Origin: Neisseria weaveri
Lineage (GTDB): Bacteria > Pseudomonadota > Gammaproteobacteria > Burkholderiales > Neisseriaceae
Length of the DNA: 64,000 bases
Assembly: GCF_900638685.1 (NCBI RefSeq)
Contig: NZ_LR134533.1
Span: forward strand, 1,240,001-1,304,000
Reading direction: 5' to 3'
Made by a program: the position numbers and the translations under genes. The notes under the pieces were generated by a model, which saw only the letters and a list, made by a program, of their open reading frames with translations, did no database searches and had not been told where the DNA came from. Shown piece by piece: positions 28,224 to 36,974 of this stretch (its first letter is position 1; each line of letters begins with the position of its first letter).

Positions 28224-29543
28224 ATGTTTGCAAAAAAACTATTATGGGCGGCTTTGCTGATGCCGGTGGCGGCGCAGGCTTCCATCGACATCCAGCGTTG
28301 GACGACGGCGGAAGGAACGCAGATTCTGCTGGTGGAGCGGCATGAAAATCCGATTGTGGACATGCGTATCAGCTTTAAAGGTGCGGGCAGCGTGTTTAAT
28401 CCTGCCGGCAAAGGCGAATTGGCGGAGTTTGCCGCCGCGCTGCTGTTGTCGGGAACGGAAAAATTGGACGAAGAAGCGTTTCACGCGCGAAGTAACGATT
28501 TGGCCGTCGATATCGGCAGCAGCAGCGGCGAAGAAACGGCGGCGTTGACATTCCGCAGCTTGAGCCGCAGCGAAAACCTGTTGCCGACTTTGGATTTGGT
28601 CAATCAGGCGCTGGTGTCGCCCCGTTTCGATACGGCGGTGTTCGAGCGTAACCGCAGCCAAAGCATCACGGCGTTGCAGCAAAGCGAACGCAAGCCCGGA
28701 TTTGTGGCCGACCGCGCGTTAACGCGTTTGATGTATCCCGATCACCCTTACGGCAACGGTGCCAATGTCAGCGTGGAAAGTTTGGGTAAGATGAGTCTGG
28801 ACGATATCCGCGCGTTTTACCGCAGCCGTTACGGCAAACAAAATGCGGTTGTGGCCATTGTCGGCGATGTGGACAGGCAGCAGGCGGAAAAAATGGCGGC
28901 CAAAGCATTGGATAAACTGCCGCAAAAACCGCAGCACGGTCATGCCGTTGCGCCTGTGCCCGAACAAAAAGCACGGCATCAAGCCATACCGTTTCCGGGC
29001 GAACAGGCGCAGATTGTGATGGGTATGCCGCTGATCAAACGACATGATCCCGATTATTATGCTCTGGTTGCCGGTAATTATGTGTTGGGCGGCGGCGGTT
29101 TCGACAGCAGGCTGATGAAGGTCTTGCGCGACCGGCACGGCTATACTTACGGTGCGTACAGCCGTTTGTCGCCAATGACCGAGGCCGGCGGATTGGGTAT
29201 CGCCTTTTCCACCAAAAAAGCCAACGCCGCGCCTGCATTGGCGGCTGCAAAAAAAGTATTGGCCGGATTTATTGCCGAAGGGCCGACCGAAGCTGAATTG
29301 AAGCAGGCAAAAGACAATATCATCGGCAGTTTTCCGCTGCGGTTCGACAGCAATGCCAAGCTGCTCAATTACTTGAGTCTGATCGGCGTACACAATTTGC
29401 CGTCCGATTATTTGGAGGCTTATCCGAAAGCCATCGAAGCATTGACGGCGGAGCAGGTAAAAGAGGTGTGGCAGCGCAGGGTCAATCCCAATAAGCTGCA
29501 TACCGTGATTGTGGGCGGTAAAGCCAAAGGCAAGGCCGAATAA
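28224..29543 (+). CDS. M16 peptidase-like protein lacking the zinc motif
   Basis: The 439-residue protein has a Sec signal (cleavage near AQA-S, residue 19) and the same two-domain M16 fold as its upstream neighbour. At the zinc site, where HxxEH is expected, it reads ELAEFA (65-70), so it should not bind zinc or cut peptides. Late in the protein it keeps the Arg/Tyr element used by non-catalytic M16 subunits (DRHGYTYGAYS, around residue 300). It is most likely the substrate-binding half of a heterodimer with the protein encoded at 26837-28162. Both share signal type, length and operon. Confidence 0.88.
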   Translation: MFAKKLLWAALLMPVAAQASIDIQRWTTAEGTQILLVERHENPIVDMRISFKGAGSVFNPAGKGELAEFAAALLLSGTEKLDEEAFHARSNDLAVDIGSSSGEETAALTFRSLSRSENLLPTLDLVNQALVSPRFDTAVFERNRSQSITALQQSERKPGFVADRALTRLMYPDHPYGNGANVSVESLGKMSLDDIRAFYRSRYGKQNAVVAIVGDVDRQQAEKMAAKALDKLPQKPQHGHAVAPVPEQKARHQAIPFPGEQAQIVMGMPLIKRHDPDYYALVAGNYVLGGGGFDSRLMKVLRDRHGYTYGAYSRLSPMTEAGGLGIAFSTKKANAAPALAAAKKVLAGFIAEGPTEAELKQAKDNIIGSFPLRFDSNAKLLNYLSLIGVHNLPSDYLEAYPKAIEALTAEQVKEVWQRRVNPNKLHTVIVGGKAKGKAE

Positions 29544-29549
29544 ACCCTT

Positions 29550-29590
29550 GAGGCCGTCTGAAAAAATGTACGGTTTTTTCAGACGGCCTT
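29550..29590 (+). terminator. Uptake-sequence hairpin after the M16 pair
   Basis: GAGGCCGTCTGAAAAAA and TTTTTTCAGACGGCC, with a short loop, followed by TTTCC. Confidence 0.65.
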
Positions 29591-29619
29591 TCCGATATTT
29601 CATCATTAAGGATTGCAAT

Positions 29620-30054
29620 ATGACAGCAGCAGAATTGCAGGATTTTCTCCACCGCAATATTCCGGCTTCCGCTTCTTTGAAGCTCGCAGTAACCGAAAGC
29701 AGCCCTCAGCGCGTGGCCCTGCTGGCACCGTTGGCAGCAAACTGCAACCACCACCATACTGTTTTCGGCGGCAGCATCGCGCTGCTGGCCACTCTGTGCG
29801 CTTGGTCGCTGGTTCATCTGAATTATCCCGAATACAACGGAAAAATCGTGATTCAAGACGGGCAGACCCGTTATCTCAAACCTGCCAAGGGCGATTTGAC
29901 GGCGGTATCCGAAGCGCACAATCCGCAAGATTGGGAAGATTGCGGCCAAATGCTGGCCGAGCGGGGTAAAGGCAAAATCAATGTGGCCTGTACTTTATGG
30001 AGTGAAGGAATATTGGTTGCGGAGTTTACCGGTCGCTATGTTGTTTTATTGTAA
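29620..30054 (+). CDS. YiiD C-terminal-type hotdog thioesterase-like protein
   Basis: The 144-residue protein matches the stand-alone YiiD C-terminal domain, a hotdog-fold thioesterase-like module. Recognisable stretches are NHHHTVFGGSIALLATLCAWS (near 43-63) and the closing IKVA-type strand KINVACTLWSEG. The His-rich NHHHTVFGGS segment matches the usual active-site helix start. The ATG at 29620 has AAGGA eight bases upstream; a longer frame reads back through an uptake sequence. The substrate is unknown; an acyl-CoA or acyl-ACP is the family expectation. Confidence 0.78.
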   Translation: MTAAELQDFLHRNIPASASLKLAVTESSPQRVALLAPLAANCNHHHTVFGGSIALLATLCAWSLVHLNYPEYNGKIVIQDGQTRYLKPAKGDLTAVSEAHNPQDWEDCGQMLAERGKGKINVACTLWSEGILVAEFTGRYVVLL

Positions 30055-30174
30055 TGTCTGACAAATAGAATGCTTGGATAAGAAAATCAATAAATTGTAT
30101 GTAAAATCCGATATTTTTCATTGAAATGCGCTGATGGGATTATAAATCTCATTAAGTTATTCAAGTTTTGGAGG

Positions 30175-30213
30175 CAAGCTGTATCGTTTTTTTCGATACG
30201 GCTTGTTCTTTTT
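30175..30213 (+). terminator. Intrinsic terminator after the thioesterase-like gene
   Basis: CAAGCTGTATCG and CGATACGGCTTG pair around a T-loop and are followed by TTCTTTTT. Confidence 0.7.
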
Positions 30214-30268
30214 CATATATTTAAAAGCTATAATTCCGCCCGAAAAAATCGGTTGGTAAAGGCGGGTA

Positions 30269-31840
30269 ATGAAAAAAGATATTTTCTGGGTGGCAATCTA
30301 TACGTTATTGTTGTTGGTAAGCGAAATGGCTTACCGTTTTGTTTTTAATGTGCCGGAATTGTCCCGGCCTTGGGAAGCGGCGGCAATTATTGCTGTTTTT
30401 TTGGTGCTGTTTTATTGTGCAAAATACCGGCTGACGCGTTTCTTTATCGCTTTATTTTTCGGCTTGAGTACGGTGGTCAATAATGTGCATTATGCCGTTT
30501 ATGAGAGCTGGATAAACAGTACCAATTATCTGTTGGCGGTTACCGAGATAACTGAAGTTGCCGGTGCCGGAATGGCTATGTTGGATAAGGTTGTGCCGGT
30601 GGTTTTGTGGGGTGTGGCGGAGACGTTGCTGTTTATCTCCATCGGCAGGTTCAGAAGAAAAACAGGCATTTGGGCAGACGGCGTGTTTGCTGTTTTCTTT
30701 ATCTATATGTTTATCCGTGCTTTTACCACCAGCAACGACATTGGTTTGACGCCTAGAACCAATTACAGCAGGCTGAAATCGAATGCGTTTGCGTTCAGTT
30801 CGTTTATCGGCAGAACGCTGCCTTATGAATTGTTGGAATTGAGCGACTTGTCGAACTATTCGCATCCTACGCCGCAAGTGGTGTCTGCACCTAAGTTTAA
30901 AAACATTATTTTTATCGTGGGCGAGAGTTTCAGCGCAAAGCATGTTCATCACTTCGGTTATCCGCGCGAATCAACGCCGTTTTTAGATTCGTTTGCCCAA
31001 AATTATCCCGATGCGGTTTTAAAACCCGCTTATGCGGCAGGATTGGGTACGGCGATTTCGCTTCCGGCGCTATTTAATGCCGTGCCTTATCCCAACGGGT
31101 TGACACATATTGTCAAAGGGGATACCAATTTATTCAAACTGGCGCAACAACAAGGCTTTAAAACGTCTTTCCATTCTTCCCAGCCGGAATGGGAAATGGA
31201 AATCTTGGGACTGATGGGCAAAAAATGGATTGATGAAGTGACTTTTCCCACCCAAGCGGGAATGTCGGTCAGAGAGGCCATGAACGACCATAAAGTGTTG
31301 CCGTATCTGTATCAAAGTCCGTTGCGGCAGGGGCAGAACTTTATCGTGCTGCATCAGCGCGGTTCGCATGTGCCTTACGGTAAGTATTTGGAATCGAAGC
31401 AGTTTGGCGGCAATACGCCGTTAGACAATTATGACAGTACGATTTGGGATACCGATTTATATATCCGCAAAGTGTTTGAATTTTTATCGAAACAGAAAAC
31501 CGACGATTGGCTGCTGATTTATACGTCTGATCACGGTCAGAACGTAACCGACGAAGTTTACAATCAAGGTACGGCTGCCGAAGGTTCGTATTCCGTTCCC
31601 TTGATGATTTATACGCCGAATCGGACTTTGCAGCAGCAGATGAGCCGGCAGTTTGAACAATGTAAAACGATGTTTCACCAACAGCTCTCGACTCTGCTGA
31701 TTTCGGTGATGGGATACGGTATGCCGGTGTCGGATTGCCGATCGGGCGTAGTTAATGCCAATCTTTTGACGGGCAATTCCGGCTATCTGCAAGTGGAAAA
31801 CGGTGAAGTGAAATTCGTTTATCCAAACGGAAAACAGTAA
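30269..31840 (+). CDS. Phosphoethanolamine transferase (sulfatase-fold)
   Basis: The 523-residue protein has about five N-terminal membrane helices (to about residue 160) and a periplasmic alkaline-phosphatase-type domain. Conserved elements are VGES (217-220), GYPRESTP, HQRGSHVPY and TSDHGQN, which supply the zinc ligands. This is the EptA/Lpt3/Lpt6 class that moves phosphoethanolamine from phosphatidylethanolamine to lipid A, LOS heptose or pilin. The nucleophile position reads Ser220 (GES), where EptA has Thr. Neisseria carries several paralogues; the divergent sequence fits an Lpt6-like LOS core enzyme best, but I cannot settle that. Such decoration alters resistance to polymyxin and complement. 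Confidence 0.82.
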   Translation: MKKDIFWVAIYTLLLLVSEMAYRFVFNVPELSRPWEAAAIIAVFLVLFYCAKYRLTRFFIALFFGLSTVVNNVHYAVYESWINSTNYLLAVTEITEVAGAGMAMLDKVVPVVLWGVAETLLFISIGRFRRKTGIWADGVFAVFFIYMFIRAFTTSNDIGLTPRTNYSRLKSNAFAFSSFIGRTLPYELLELSDLSNYSHPTPQVVSAPKFKNIIFIVGESFSAKHVHHFGYPRESTPFLDSFAQNYPDAVLKPAYAAGLGTAISLPALFNAVPYPNGLTHIVKGDTNLFKLAQQQGFKTSFHSSQPEWEMEILGLMGKKWIDEVTFPTQAGMSVREAMNDHKVLPYLYQSPLRQGQNFIVLHQRGSHVPYGKYLESKQFGGNTPLDNYDSTIWDTDLYIRKVFEFLSKQKTDDWLLIYTSDHGQNVTDEVYNQGTAAEGSYSVPLMIYTPNRTLQQQMSRQFEQCKTMFHQQLSTLLISVMGYGMPVSDCRSGVVNANLLTGNSGYLQVENGEVKFVYPNGKQ

Positions 31841-31857
31841 ATGGTTTTTGAATGAAT

Positions 31858-31890
31858 AAAGGCCGTCTGAATTTTCAGACGGCCTTTTTG
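31858..31890 (+). terminator. Uptake-sequence terminator after the transferase
   Basis: AAAGGCCGTCTGAA/TTCAGACGGCCTTTTTG, 18 bases past the stop. Confidence 0.8.
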
Positions 31891-32086
31891 TTTTGGCGGG
31901 TAAGTAAGGCGCGGATTTGATTTTTATCCGGTGTTTTGCCGTCTGGCATTGCAGTTTGAATTTGTCGTGTGCTATTTCAAACTGTTTGATTTTCTATATA
32001 TTTCTTATTAAATATAAATAAAAACAATTTGCATTAATATTAAAATGATTATATAAAGTGGAAAATATCTGAAGATTGATTTCATT

Positions 32087-32905
32087 ATGTTTGTTGCGTT
32101 TCTGATTATGCTGCGCGAAGGTATCGAAGCGGCGTTGATTGTCGGCATTATTGCCGGCTTCCTCAGACAGTCGGGGCATAGCCAATTGATGCCGAAAGTG
32201 TGGACGGGTGTGGTTTTGGCGGCTTTGCTCTGCTTGGCCTTGGGTGTGGGATTGAATGCGGTAACCGGTGAAATTCCACAAAAGCAGCAAGAGTTGGTTG
32301 TCGGCGTGATCGGTTTGGTTGCTGCCGCCATGATTACTTTTATGGTGTTTTGGATGAAAACCGCAGCGGTATCGGTGAAGCGTCAGGTAAAGGCATCGGT
32401 TCAGACGGCCTTGAATAAAGGGCGCGGTCAGGGTTGGGCTCTGGTCGGTATGGCATTTTTGGCAGTAGCCAGAGAAGGTTTGGAAAGTGTGTTTTTCCTG
32501 TTGGCGGTATTCGGTCAAAGCCCGACGGCGGCCATGCCGGTCGGTGCGGTTTTGGGGTTGTTGTGTGCGGTGGTAATCGGTGTGTTGGTGTATCAGGGCG
32601 GTATGCGTTTGAACTTGGAAAAATTTTTCTGTTGGACGGGTGTGTTTTTAATTTTTGTTGCGGCGGGGCTGTTGGCGGGTTCGCTGCGCGCGCTGCATGA
32701 GGCAGGGGTGTGGAATTTGATGCAGGAAGTGGTGTTTGATACTTCGTCGGTGTTGCATGAGGACAGCCCGTTGGGCGTGCTGCTCGGTGGTTTCTTCGGT
32801 TATACCGACCATCCTACCCGGGGAGAAGTATGGGTATGGCTGCTTTATTGCATTCCTGCTTTGATTTGGTTTTTGAGAGGAAACCGGCTTGCTTCGGCGA
32901 GTTGA
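32087..32905 (+). CDS. efeU: Iron permease EfeU (FTR1 family)
   Basis: EfeU is the inner-membrane iron channel of the EfeUOB system, related to yeast Ftr1. The 272-residue protein has about seven helices and both iron-coordinating REXXE motifs: REGIE at 10-14 and REGLE at 129-133. In the family, EfeO and EfeB deliver or oxidise iron for it at the cell surface. The gene is first in the efe cluster, 26 bases before efeO. The leader is AT-rich, with a weak Fur-like stretch around 32030-32060 that I would not call firmly. Confidence 0.92.
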   Translation: MFVAFLIMLREGIEAALIVGIIAGFLRQSGHSQLMPKVWTGVVLAALLCLALGVGLNAVTGEIPQKQQELVVGVIGLVAAAMITFMVFWMKTAAVSVKRQVKASVQTALNKGRGQGWALVGMAFLAVAREGLESVFFLLAVFGQSPTAAMPVGAVLGLLCAVVIGVLVYQGGMRLNLEKFFCWTGVFLIFVAAGLLAGSLRALHEAGVWNLMQEVVFDTSSVLHEDSPLGVLLGGFFGYTDHPTRGEVWVWLLYCIPALIWFLRGNRLASAS

Positions 32906-32931
32906 AATATTTAAGGAAGATGAGGGTAAAA

Positions 32932-34101
32932 ATGAAAAAATTGAATGTTATGAGCGTGTCTGTATTGTTGGCTTTGGGTTTGAGCGCGTGCCAACCGCCT
33001 GAAGCCGAAAAAACCGCCGCTCCGGCTTCGGGGGCTGCTGTGCCTGCAAGTAATGCGGACGGTTCGGTGAACATTGCGGTAAACGATTCTGCCTGCGACC
33101 CGATGGAATTGACCGTGCCCAGCGGCCAAAATGTGTTCAATATCAAAAACAACAGCGGCCGCAAGCTGGAATGGGAAATTCTGAAAGGCGTGATGGTGGT
33201 GGACGAGCGCGAAAATATCGCACCGGGCTTGTCGGACAAAATGACGGTTACGCTGCTGCCGGGCGAGTATGAAATGACCTGCGGCCTGCTGACCAATCCG
33301 CGCGGTAAGTTGGTGGTAACCGACAGCGGTTTCAAAGTAACCGAAGACCAAGCCAATTTGGATAAATTGGCTCAGCCGCTGGCGGATTATAAAGTGTATG
33401 TTCAGGCCGAAGCCAAAGAGTTGGCAGCCAAGACAGAAGAATTTGTTGCGGCGGTGAAAGCGGCGGATATTGAAAAGGCGAAATCGCTGTTTGCTTCTAC
33501 CCGTGTCCACTATGAAAGAATTGAGCCTATTGCCGAGCTGTTCAACGAATTGGACCCTGCCATCGACGCGCGTGAAGACGATTTTAAAGACGGCCCTAAA
33601 GATGCGGCATTTACCGGTTTCCACCGTATCGAATATGCGTTGTGGATTGAGAAAGACGTGTCCGGCGTTCAGGAAGTGGCCGATAAGCTGCTGGCAGATG
33701 TGAATGCGCTGCAGAAAGAAATCGATGTATTGTCGTTCCCGCCGAATAAAGTCGTGGGCGGTGCTGCGGTGTTGGTTGAAGAAGTGGCCGGCAGCAAAAT
33801 CAGCGGAGAGGAAGACCGTTACAGCCGCACGGATTTGAGCGACTTCCAAGCCAATATCGACGGTGCGCAGAAGATTGTCGATCTGTTCCGTCCGATGATT
33901 GCCGAGCGCAATCAGGCTTTATTGGAAAAAATCGATTCCGACTTCAAAGATGTGAACACGATTTTGGAAAAATATAAAACTGCAGACGGCTTCCTGCCTT
34001 ATGACAAGCTGACCGAGGAAGACCGTAAAATGCTGCAAGCGCCGATTAATGCTTTGGCTGAAGAATTGGCGCAGCTGCGCGGCACATTGGGCTTGAGCTA
34101 A
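32932..34101 (+). CDS. efeO: Iron uptake protein EfeO, lipoprotein form
   Basis: EfeO is the periplasmic partner of EfeU. The 389-residue protein has an N-terminal cupredoxin-like domain (about 45-135, with Cys and Met residues in [14 protein letters not shown] and EYEMTCGL). A C-terminal M75/EfeM helical domain follows, with the metal-binding HxxE motif in FHRIEYALW. The start at 32932 has GAGGGT upstream and gives the lipobox LSAC (Cys20), so this copy is probably lipid-anchored. A start four codons earlier is possible. It is in the same transcript as efeU. An inverted uptake pair and a cupin pseudogene separate it from efeB. Confidence 0.92.
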   Translation: MKKLNVMSVSVLLALGLSACQPPEAEKTAAPASGAAVPASNADGSVNIAVNDSACDPMELTVPSGQNVFNIKNNSGRKLEWEILKGVMVVDERENIAPGLSDKMTVTLLPGEYEMTCGLLTNPRGKLVVTDSGFKVTEDQANLDKLAQPLADYKVYVQAEAKELAAKTEEFVAAVKAADIEKAKSLFASTRVHYERIEPIAELFNELDPAIDAREDDFKDGPKDAAFTGFHRIEYALWIEKDVSGVQEVADKLLADVNALQKEIDVLSFPPNKVVGGAAVLVEEVAGSKISGEEDRYSRTDLSDFQANIDGAQKIVDLFRPMIAERNQALLEKIDSDFKDVNTILEKYKTADGFLPYDKLTEEDRKMLQAPINALAEELAQLRGTLGLS

Positions 34102-34107
34102 GCCCGG

Positions 34108-34147
34108 ATTTTCAGACGGCCTTTCGGAAACGGAGGCCGTCTGAAAT
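34108..34147 (+). terminator. Uptake-sequence inverted pair after efeO
   Basis: ATTTTCAGACGGCCT and GGAGGCCGTCTGAAAT around a 12-base loop. It may reduce read-through into efeB. Confidence 0.55.
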
Positions 34148-34175
34148 TTATTGAAGCCGATAAAAAGGCCGGTTG

Positions 34176-34498
34176 ATGCAGATTTATCCTGCACTGCGGC
34201 TGCAAACTGATTTGGACGGTATCCAATAATTTTGGAAGCCGGTAATTGTGGAAAACAGGGATTGCCTTTTCCGTATCGTGAAGTTGTAAGGCGACTCCGA
34301 ATGGCACAGCCATCAAGCCGGCGATAAAGTCGTGATGGTGTCGGACGGGACGGTGTTTATTGATTTCGGGCAGCAGGCCTATGCCGTTACCTTAAATCGG
34401 GGCGGGTTTTAGTCGTGCACAAAGACGTTGTGCACAGACCGCGTTCGGAATATGAATGTGCCATTGTCTTAATTGAAACGGCCAACGAGGCCGTCTGA
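34176..34498 (+). pseudogene. Cupin-domain protein, inactivated by two stops and a frameshift
   Basis: An ATG at 34176 opens a frame reading MQIYPALRLQTDLDGIQ, then a TAA at 34227. It continues as PVIVENRDCLFRIVKL, a second TAA at 34287, and GDSEWHSHQAGDKVVMVSDG to a stop at 34410. Near 34404 the reading frame shifts, and the sense continues as VLVVHKDVVHRPRSEYECAI to a TGA at 34496 supplied by an uptake sequence. Together these give both cupin motifs: WHSH...D...V.DG and V..DVVHRP. The whole is about 105 residues, the size of a small single-domain cupin. The three lesions with otherwise clear similarity point to recent decay. It sits inside the efe iron locus. Confidence 0.7.
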
Positions 34499-34522
34499 AA
34501 AAATCAACATGGAACAAAGGTT

Positions 34523-35797
34523 ATGGAACAAGAAAAATTTCCCCAACAACCTGAAAAGCGGACACTATTGAAAACCATTGCAGCCGCCGGTGCCGCCGGC
34601 GTGGCTGCTGCTTCCGGCGGTTTTGCTTGGGGCAGAAAAGCCGGCAGAAGCGAAGAGGCTGCCGAACAATTGCAGCACTCGGCGCAAAGCTATGATTGCT
34701 ACGGCAAACATCAGGCCGGCATTACCACGCCGCATCAGCAGTTCGGCATTATGGCCGCGTTTGACGTATCGGCCAAAAACATTAAAGAGTTGGAAAACCT
34801 GTTCCGCATTATTACCGACCGCATCGTGTTTCTAACCCAAGGCGGCGAACTTCAGGACGGTGATGCCAAATTGCCGCCTGCAGGCAGCGGTATTCTCGGC
34901 AAGGTCATCAGGCCGGACGGTTTGACCGTGACGGTCAGCGTCGGTGCCAGCCTGTTTGACCAACGTTTCGGCTTGGCCGCCAAAAAGCCCAAACATCTTC
35001 AAGAAATGCGCGATTTTCCGAACGATAAATTGCAGGCGGAATGGTGTGACGGCGACATCAGCATACAATTTTGCGCATTTACTCCGGAAACTTGTCAAAA
35101 CGCGTTGCGCGACATCATCAAACATACTTCCAGATTGGCCGTGCCGCGCTGGTGTTTGGACGGCTTCCTGCCCAAAACCGAGCCGGGTGCGGCACCGCGC
35201 AACTTATTGGGATTTAGAGACGGTTCCGCCAATCCCGATGTGAGCAATCCCCAAACTGCCGATGCGGTATTGTGGACGGGTGTTGCGGAAAACAGTTTGG
35301 ACGAACCGGCTTGGGCGACAAACGGCACATATCAGGCCGTGCGCATTATCAGGCACTTTGTCGAATTTTGGGACAGAACGCCGCTGCAGGAGCAGGAAGC
35401 GATTTTCGGGCGTGAGAAATACAGCGGTGCGCCTTTGGGCGGCAAAAGCGAACATGAAACGCCCGATTACGGCAAAGACCCGGAAGGAAAAGTGGTTCCG
35501 GCAGACAGCCATATCCGTATAGCCAATCCGCAAACGGCTGAATTTAAGAAAAAGCATTTGCTGTTCCGCCGGCCGTTTAATTATTCGCGCGGTTTGGCCA
35601 AATCCGGCCAGCTTGATGTCGGTTTGCTGTTTATCTGTTACCAAGCCAATCTTTCAGACGGCTTTATTTTCGTGCAAAACCTGCTCAATCTCGAGCCTTT
35701 GGAAGAATATATCAGCCCTTTCGGCGGCGGCTTTTTCTTTACTTTGCCGGGTGTTGAACAAGGCGGTTTTTTGGGACAAAGCCTGATTTTGGGGTAG
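34523..35797 (+). CDS. efeB: Deferrochelatase/peroxidase EfeB (DyP family)
   Basis: EfeB is a haem-containing dye-decolourising-type peroxidase exported folded by the Tat pathway. It works with EfeO in iron acquisition and can remove iron from haem. The 424-residue protein has the family GXXDG motif as GFRDG at 230-234 and the conserved RRPFNYSRG near 350. The signal reads EKRTLLK (11-17), a KR variant of the twin-arginine motif, followed by an Ala-rich stretch. RBS and ATG at 34523 are clear. It is the third efe gene, 421 bases from efeO because of the cupin pseudogene. Confidence 0.92.
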   Translation: MEQEKFPQQPEKRTLLKTIAAAGAAGVAAASGGFAWGRKAGRSEEAAEQLQHSAQSYDCYGKHQAGITTPHQQFGIMAAFDVSAKNIKELENLFRIITDRIVFLTQGGELQDGDAKLPPAGSGILGKVIRPDGLTVTVSVGASLFDQRFGLAAKKPKHLQEMRDFPNDKLQAEWCDGDISIQFCAFTPETCQNALRDIIKHTSRLAVPRWCLDGFLPKTEPGAAPRNLLGFRDGSANPDVSNPQTADAVLWTGVAENSLDEPAWATNGTYQAVRIIRHFVEFWDRTPLQEQEAIFGREKYSGAPLGGKSEHETPDYGKDPEGKVVPADSHIRIANPQTAEFKKKHLLFRRPFNYSRGLAKSGQLDVGLLFICYQANLSDGFIFVQNLLNLEPLEEYISPFGGGFFFTLPGVEQGGFLGQSLILG

Positions 35798-35923
35798 GAA
35801 AACAACACAGGCCGTCTGAAAATCAAGCTGATAACGGCATGAATCAACGGAATGCCGAAAGGATAATGTAGAATGCAGCGGAGCTGTTTGGCTGAATAAA
35901 CCGATTAATTAAAGGGATAAATA

Positions 35924-36592
35924 ATGCATTACTCAAAATTATTATTGGCAGGTGCGGCGGTATTGATGGCAGCGGGTTGCGCCACCGAAACCTCGCGCAG
36001 TGTCGAAGTAGTCAAAGTGGCTTCTTATAACACCCAATATCACGGCGTACGCGCTCCGATTTCCGTAGGCAGTTTCGACAACCGTTCAAGCTTCCAAAAA
36101 GGCGTGTTCTCAGACGGCGAAGACCGTTTGGGCAGTCAAGCGAAAACCATTCTGGTTACCCATTTGCAGCAGACCAACCGCTTCAACGTGCTTAACCGCA
36201 CGCAGTTGAGCGCATTGAAACAGGAGGCCGGTATCAGCGGTCGTGCACAAAACCTGAAAGGCGCGGAATATGTAATTACCGGTGACGTAACCGAATTCGG
36301 CCGCAAAGATGTGGGCGACCATCAGCTGTTCGGTCTTTTGGGGCGCGGCAAGTCGCAAATTGCTTACGCCAAGGTTGCCTTGAATGTCGTAAACGTGCGT
36401 ACCTCCGAAATTGTGTATTCAGTGCAAGGCGCGGGCGAATACTCGCTGTCTAACCGCGAAATCATCGGCTTCGGCGGCACGGCAGGCTATGATGCCACGT
36501 TGAACGGTAAAGTATTGGACTTGGCGATTCGCGAAGCGGTAAACAATTTGGTCAACGGCATCGAGAGCGGTGCATGGACACCTGTCCGCTAA
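35924..36592 (+). CDS. CsgG/HfaB-family outer-membrane lipoprotein
   Basis: The 222-residue protein has a lipobox ending at Cys19 (AAGC) and matches the CsgG/HfaB fold: ISVGSFDNRSSFQKG, TNRFNVLNRTQL, AEYVITGDVTEF and SNREIIGFGG. CsgG forms the curli export pore in the outer membrane, and this protein keeps the part of the family that builds the periplasmic ring. It is slightly shorter than CsgG (about 260 residues). It heads a tight three-gene lipoprotein operon with DUF4810 and GNA1162-like genes. This order matches, from memory, the NMB1164-1162 genes of meningococcus. No curli subunit gene is present, so curli export is unlikely. Confidence 0.85.
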   Translation: MHYSKLLLAGAAVLMAAGCATETSRSVEVVKVASYNTQYHGVRAPISVGSFDNRSSFQKGVFSDGEDRLGSQAKTILVTHLQQTNRFNVLNRTQLSALKQEAGISGRAQNLKGAEYVITGDVTEFGRKDVGDHQLFGLLGRGKSQIAYAKVALNVVNVRTSEIVYSVQGAGEYSLSNREIIGFGGTAGYDATLNGKVLDLAIREAVNNLVNGIESGAWTPVR

Positions 36593-36611
36593 TACAGAGG
36601 CCGTCTGAGAA

Positions 36612-36974
36612 ATGAAGACCAAAGTTTTAAATATTGCATTAACCGCCACTTGTGCCATTGGTTTGAGTGCCTGCGGCTCCGGCCCGAAAAGCCTGTATTA
36701 CTGGGGCGATTATACGGAAAACGTATATGAGCGCCTAAAAGACAACGGCAAGCCGGTCGGCGAGCAGATCGACAAAATGGAAAAATATTTCCAAAAAGCA
36801 AGCAACAACCAGCAAAGTGCCGCCCCGGGCGCACATGCCCATATGGGTTTGTTGCTGATTGATGCCGGTCAAAACCAACAGGCATTGGCGCAATTTGAAA
36901 AAGAGAAGCAGCTGTTTCCGGAATCCGGATCATTTATGGATTTTCTTTTGAAAAATGCAAAAGGAGAAAAGTAA
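36612..36974 (+). CDS. DUF4810-type lipoprotein
   Basis: The 120-residue protein has the lipobox LSAC at Cys21 and the DUF4810 pattern SLYYWGDYTENVYERLKDNG, then a helical part with AHMGLLLIDAGQNQQALAQFE that looks like one TPR-type helical hairpin. An uptake sequence immediately upstream (GAGGCCGTCTGAGAAATG) supplies the only purine-rich ribosome site. The gene is 19 bases after the CsgG-like gene and its stop abuts the next ATG. The function is unknown; co-operation with its two neighbours is inferred from the operon. Confidence 0.82.
   Translation: MKTKVLNIALTATCAIGLSACGSGPKSLYYWGDYTENVYERLKDNGKPVGEQIDKMEKYFQKASNNQQSAAPGAHAHMGLLLIDAGQNQQALAQFEKEKQLFPESGSFMDFLLKNAKGEK

Noticed and set aside
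32030..32060. Possible Fur box before efeU
   Set aside because: The stretch is AT-rich with only partial dyad symmetry, too weak to call.
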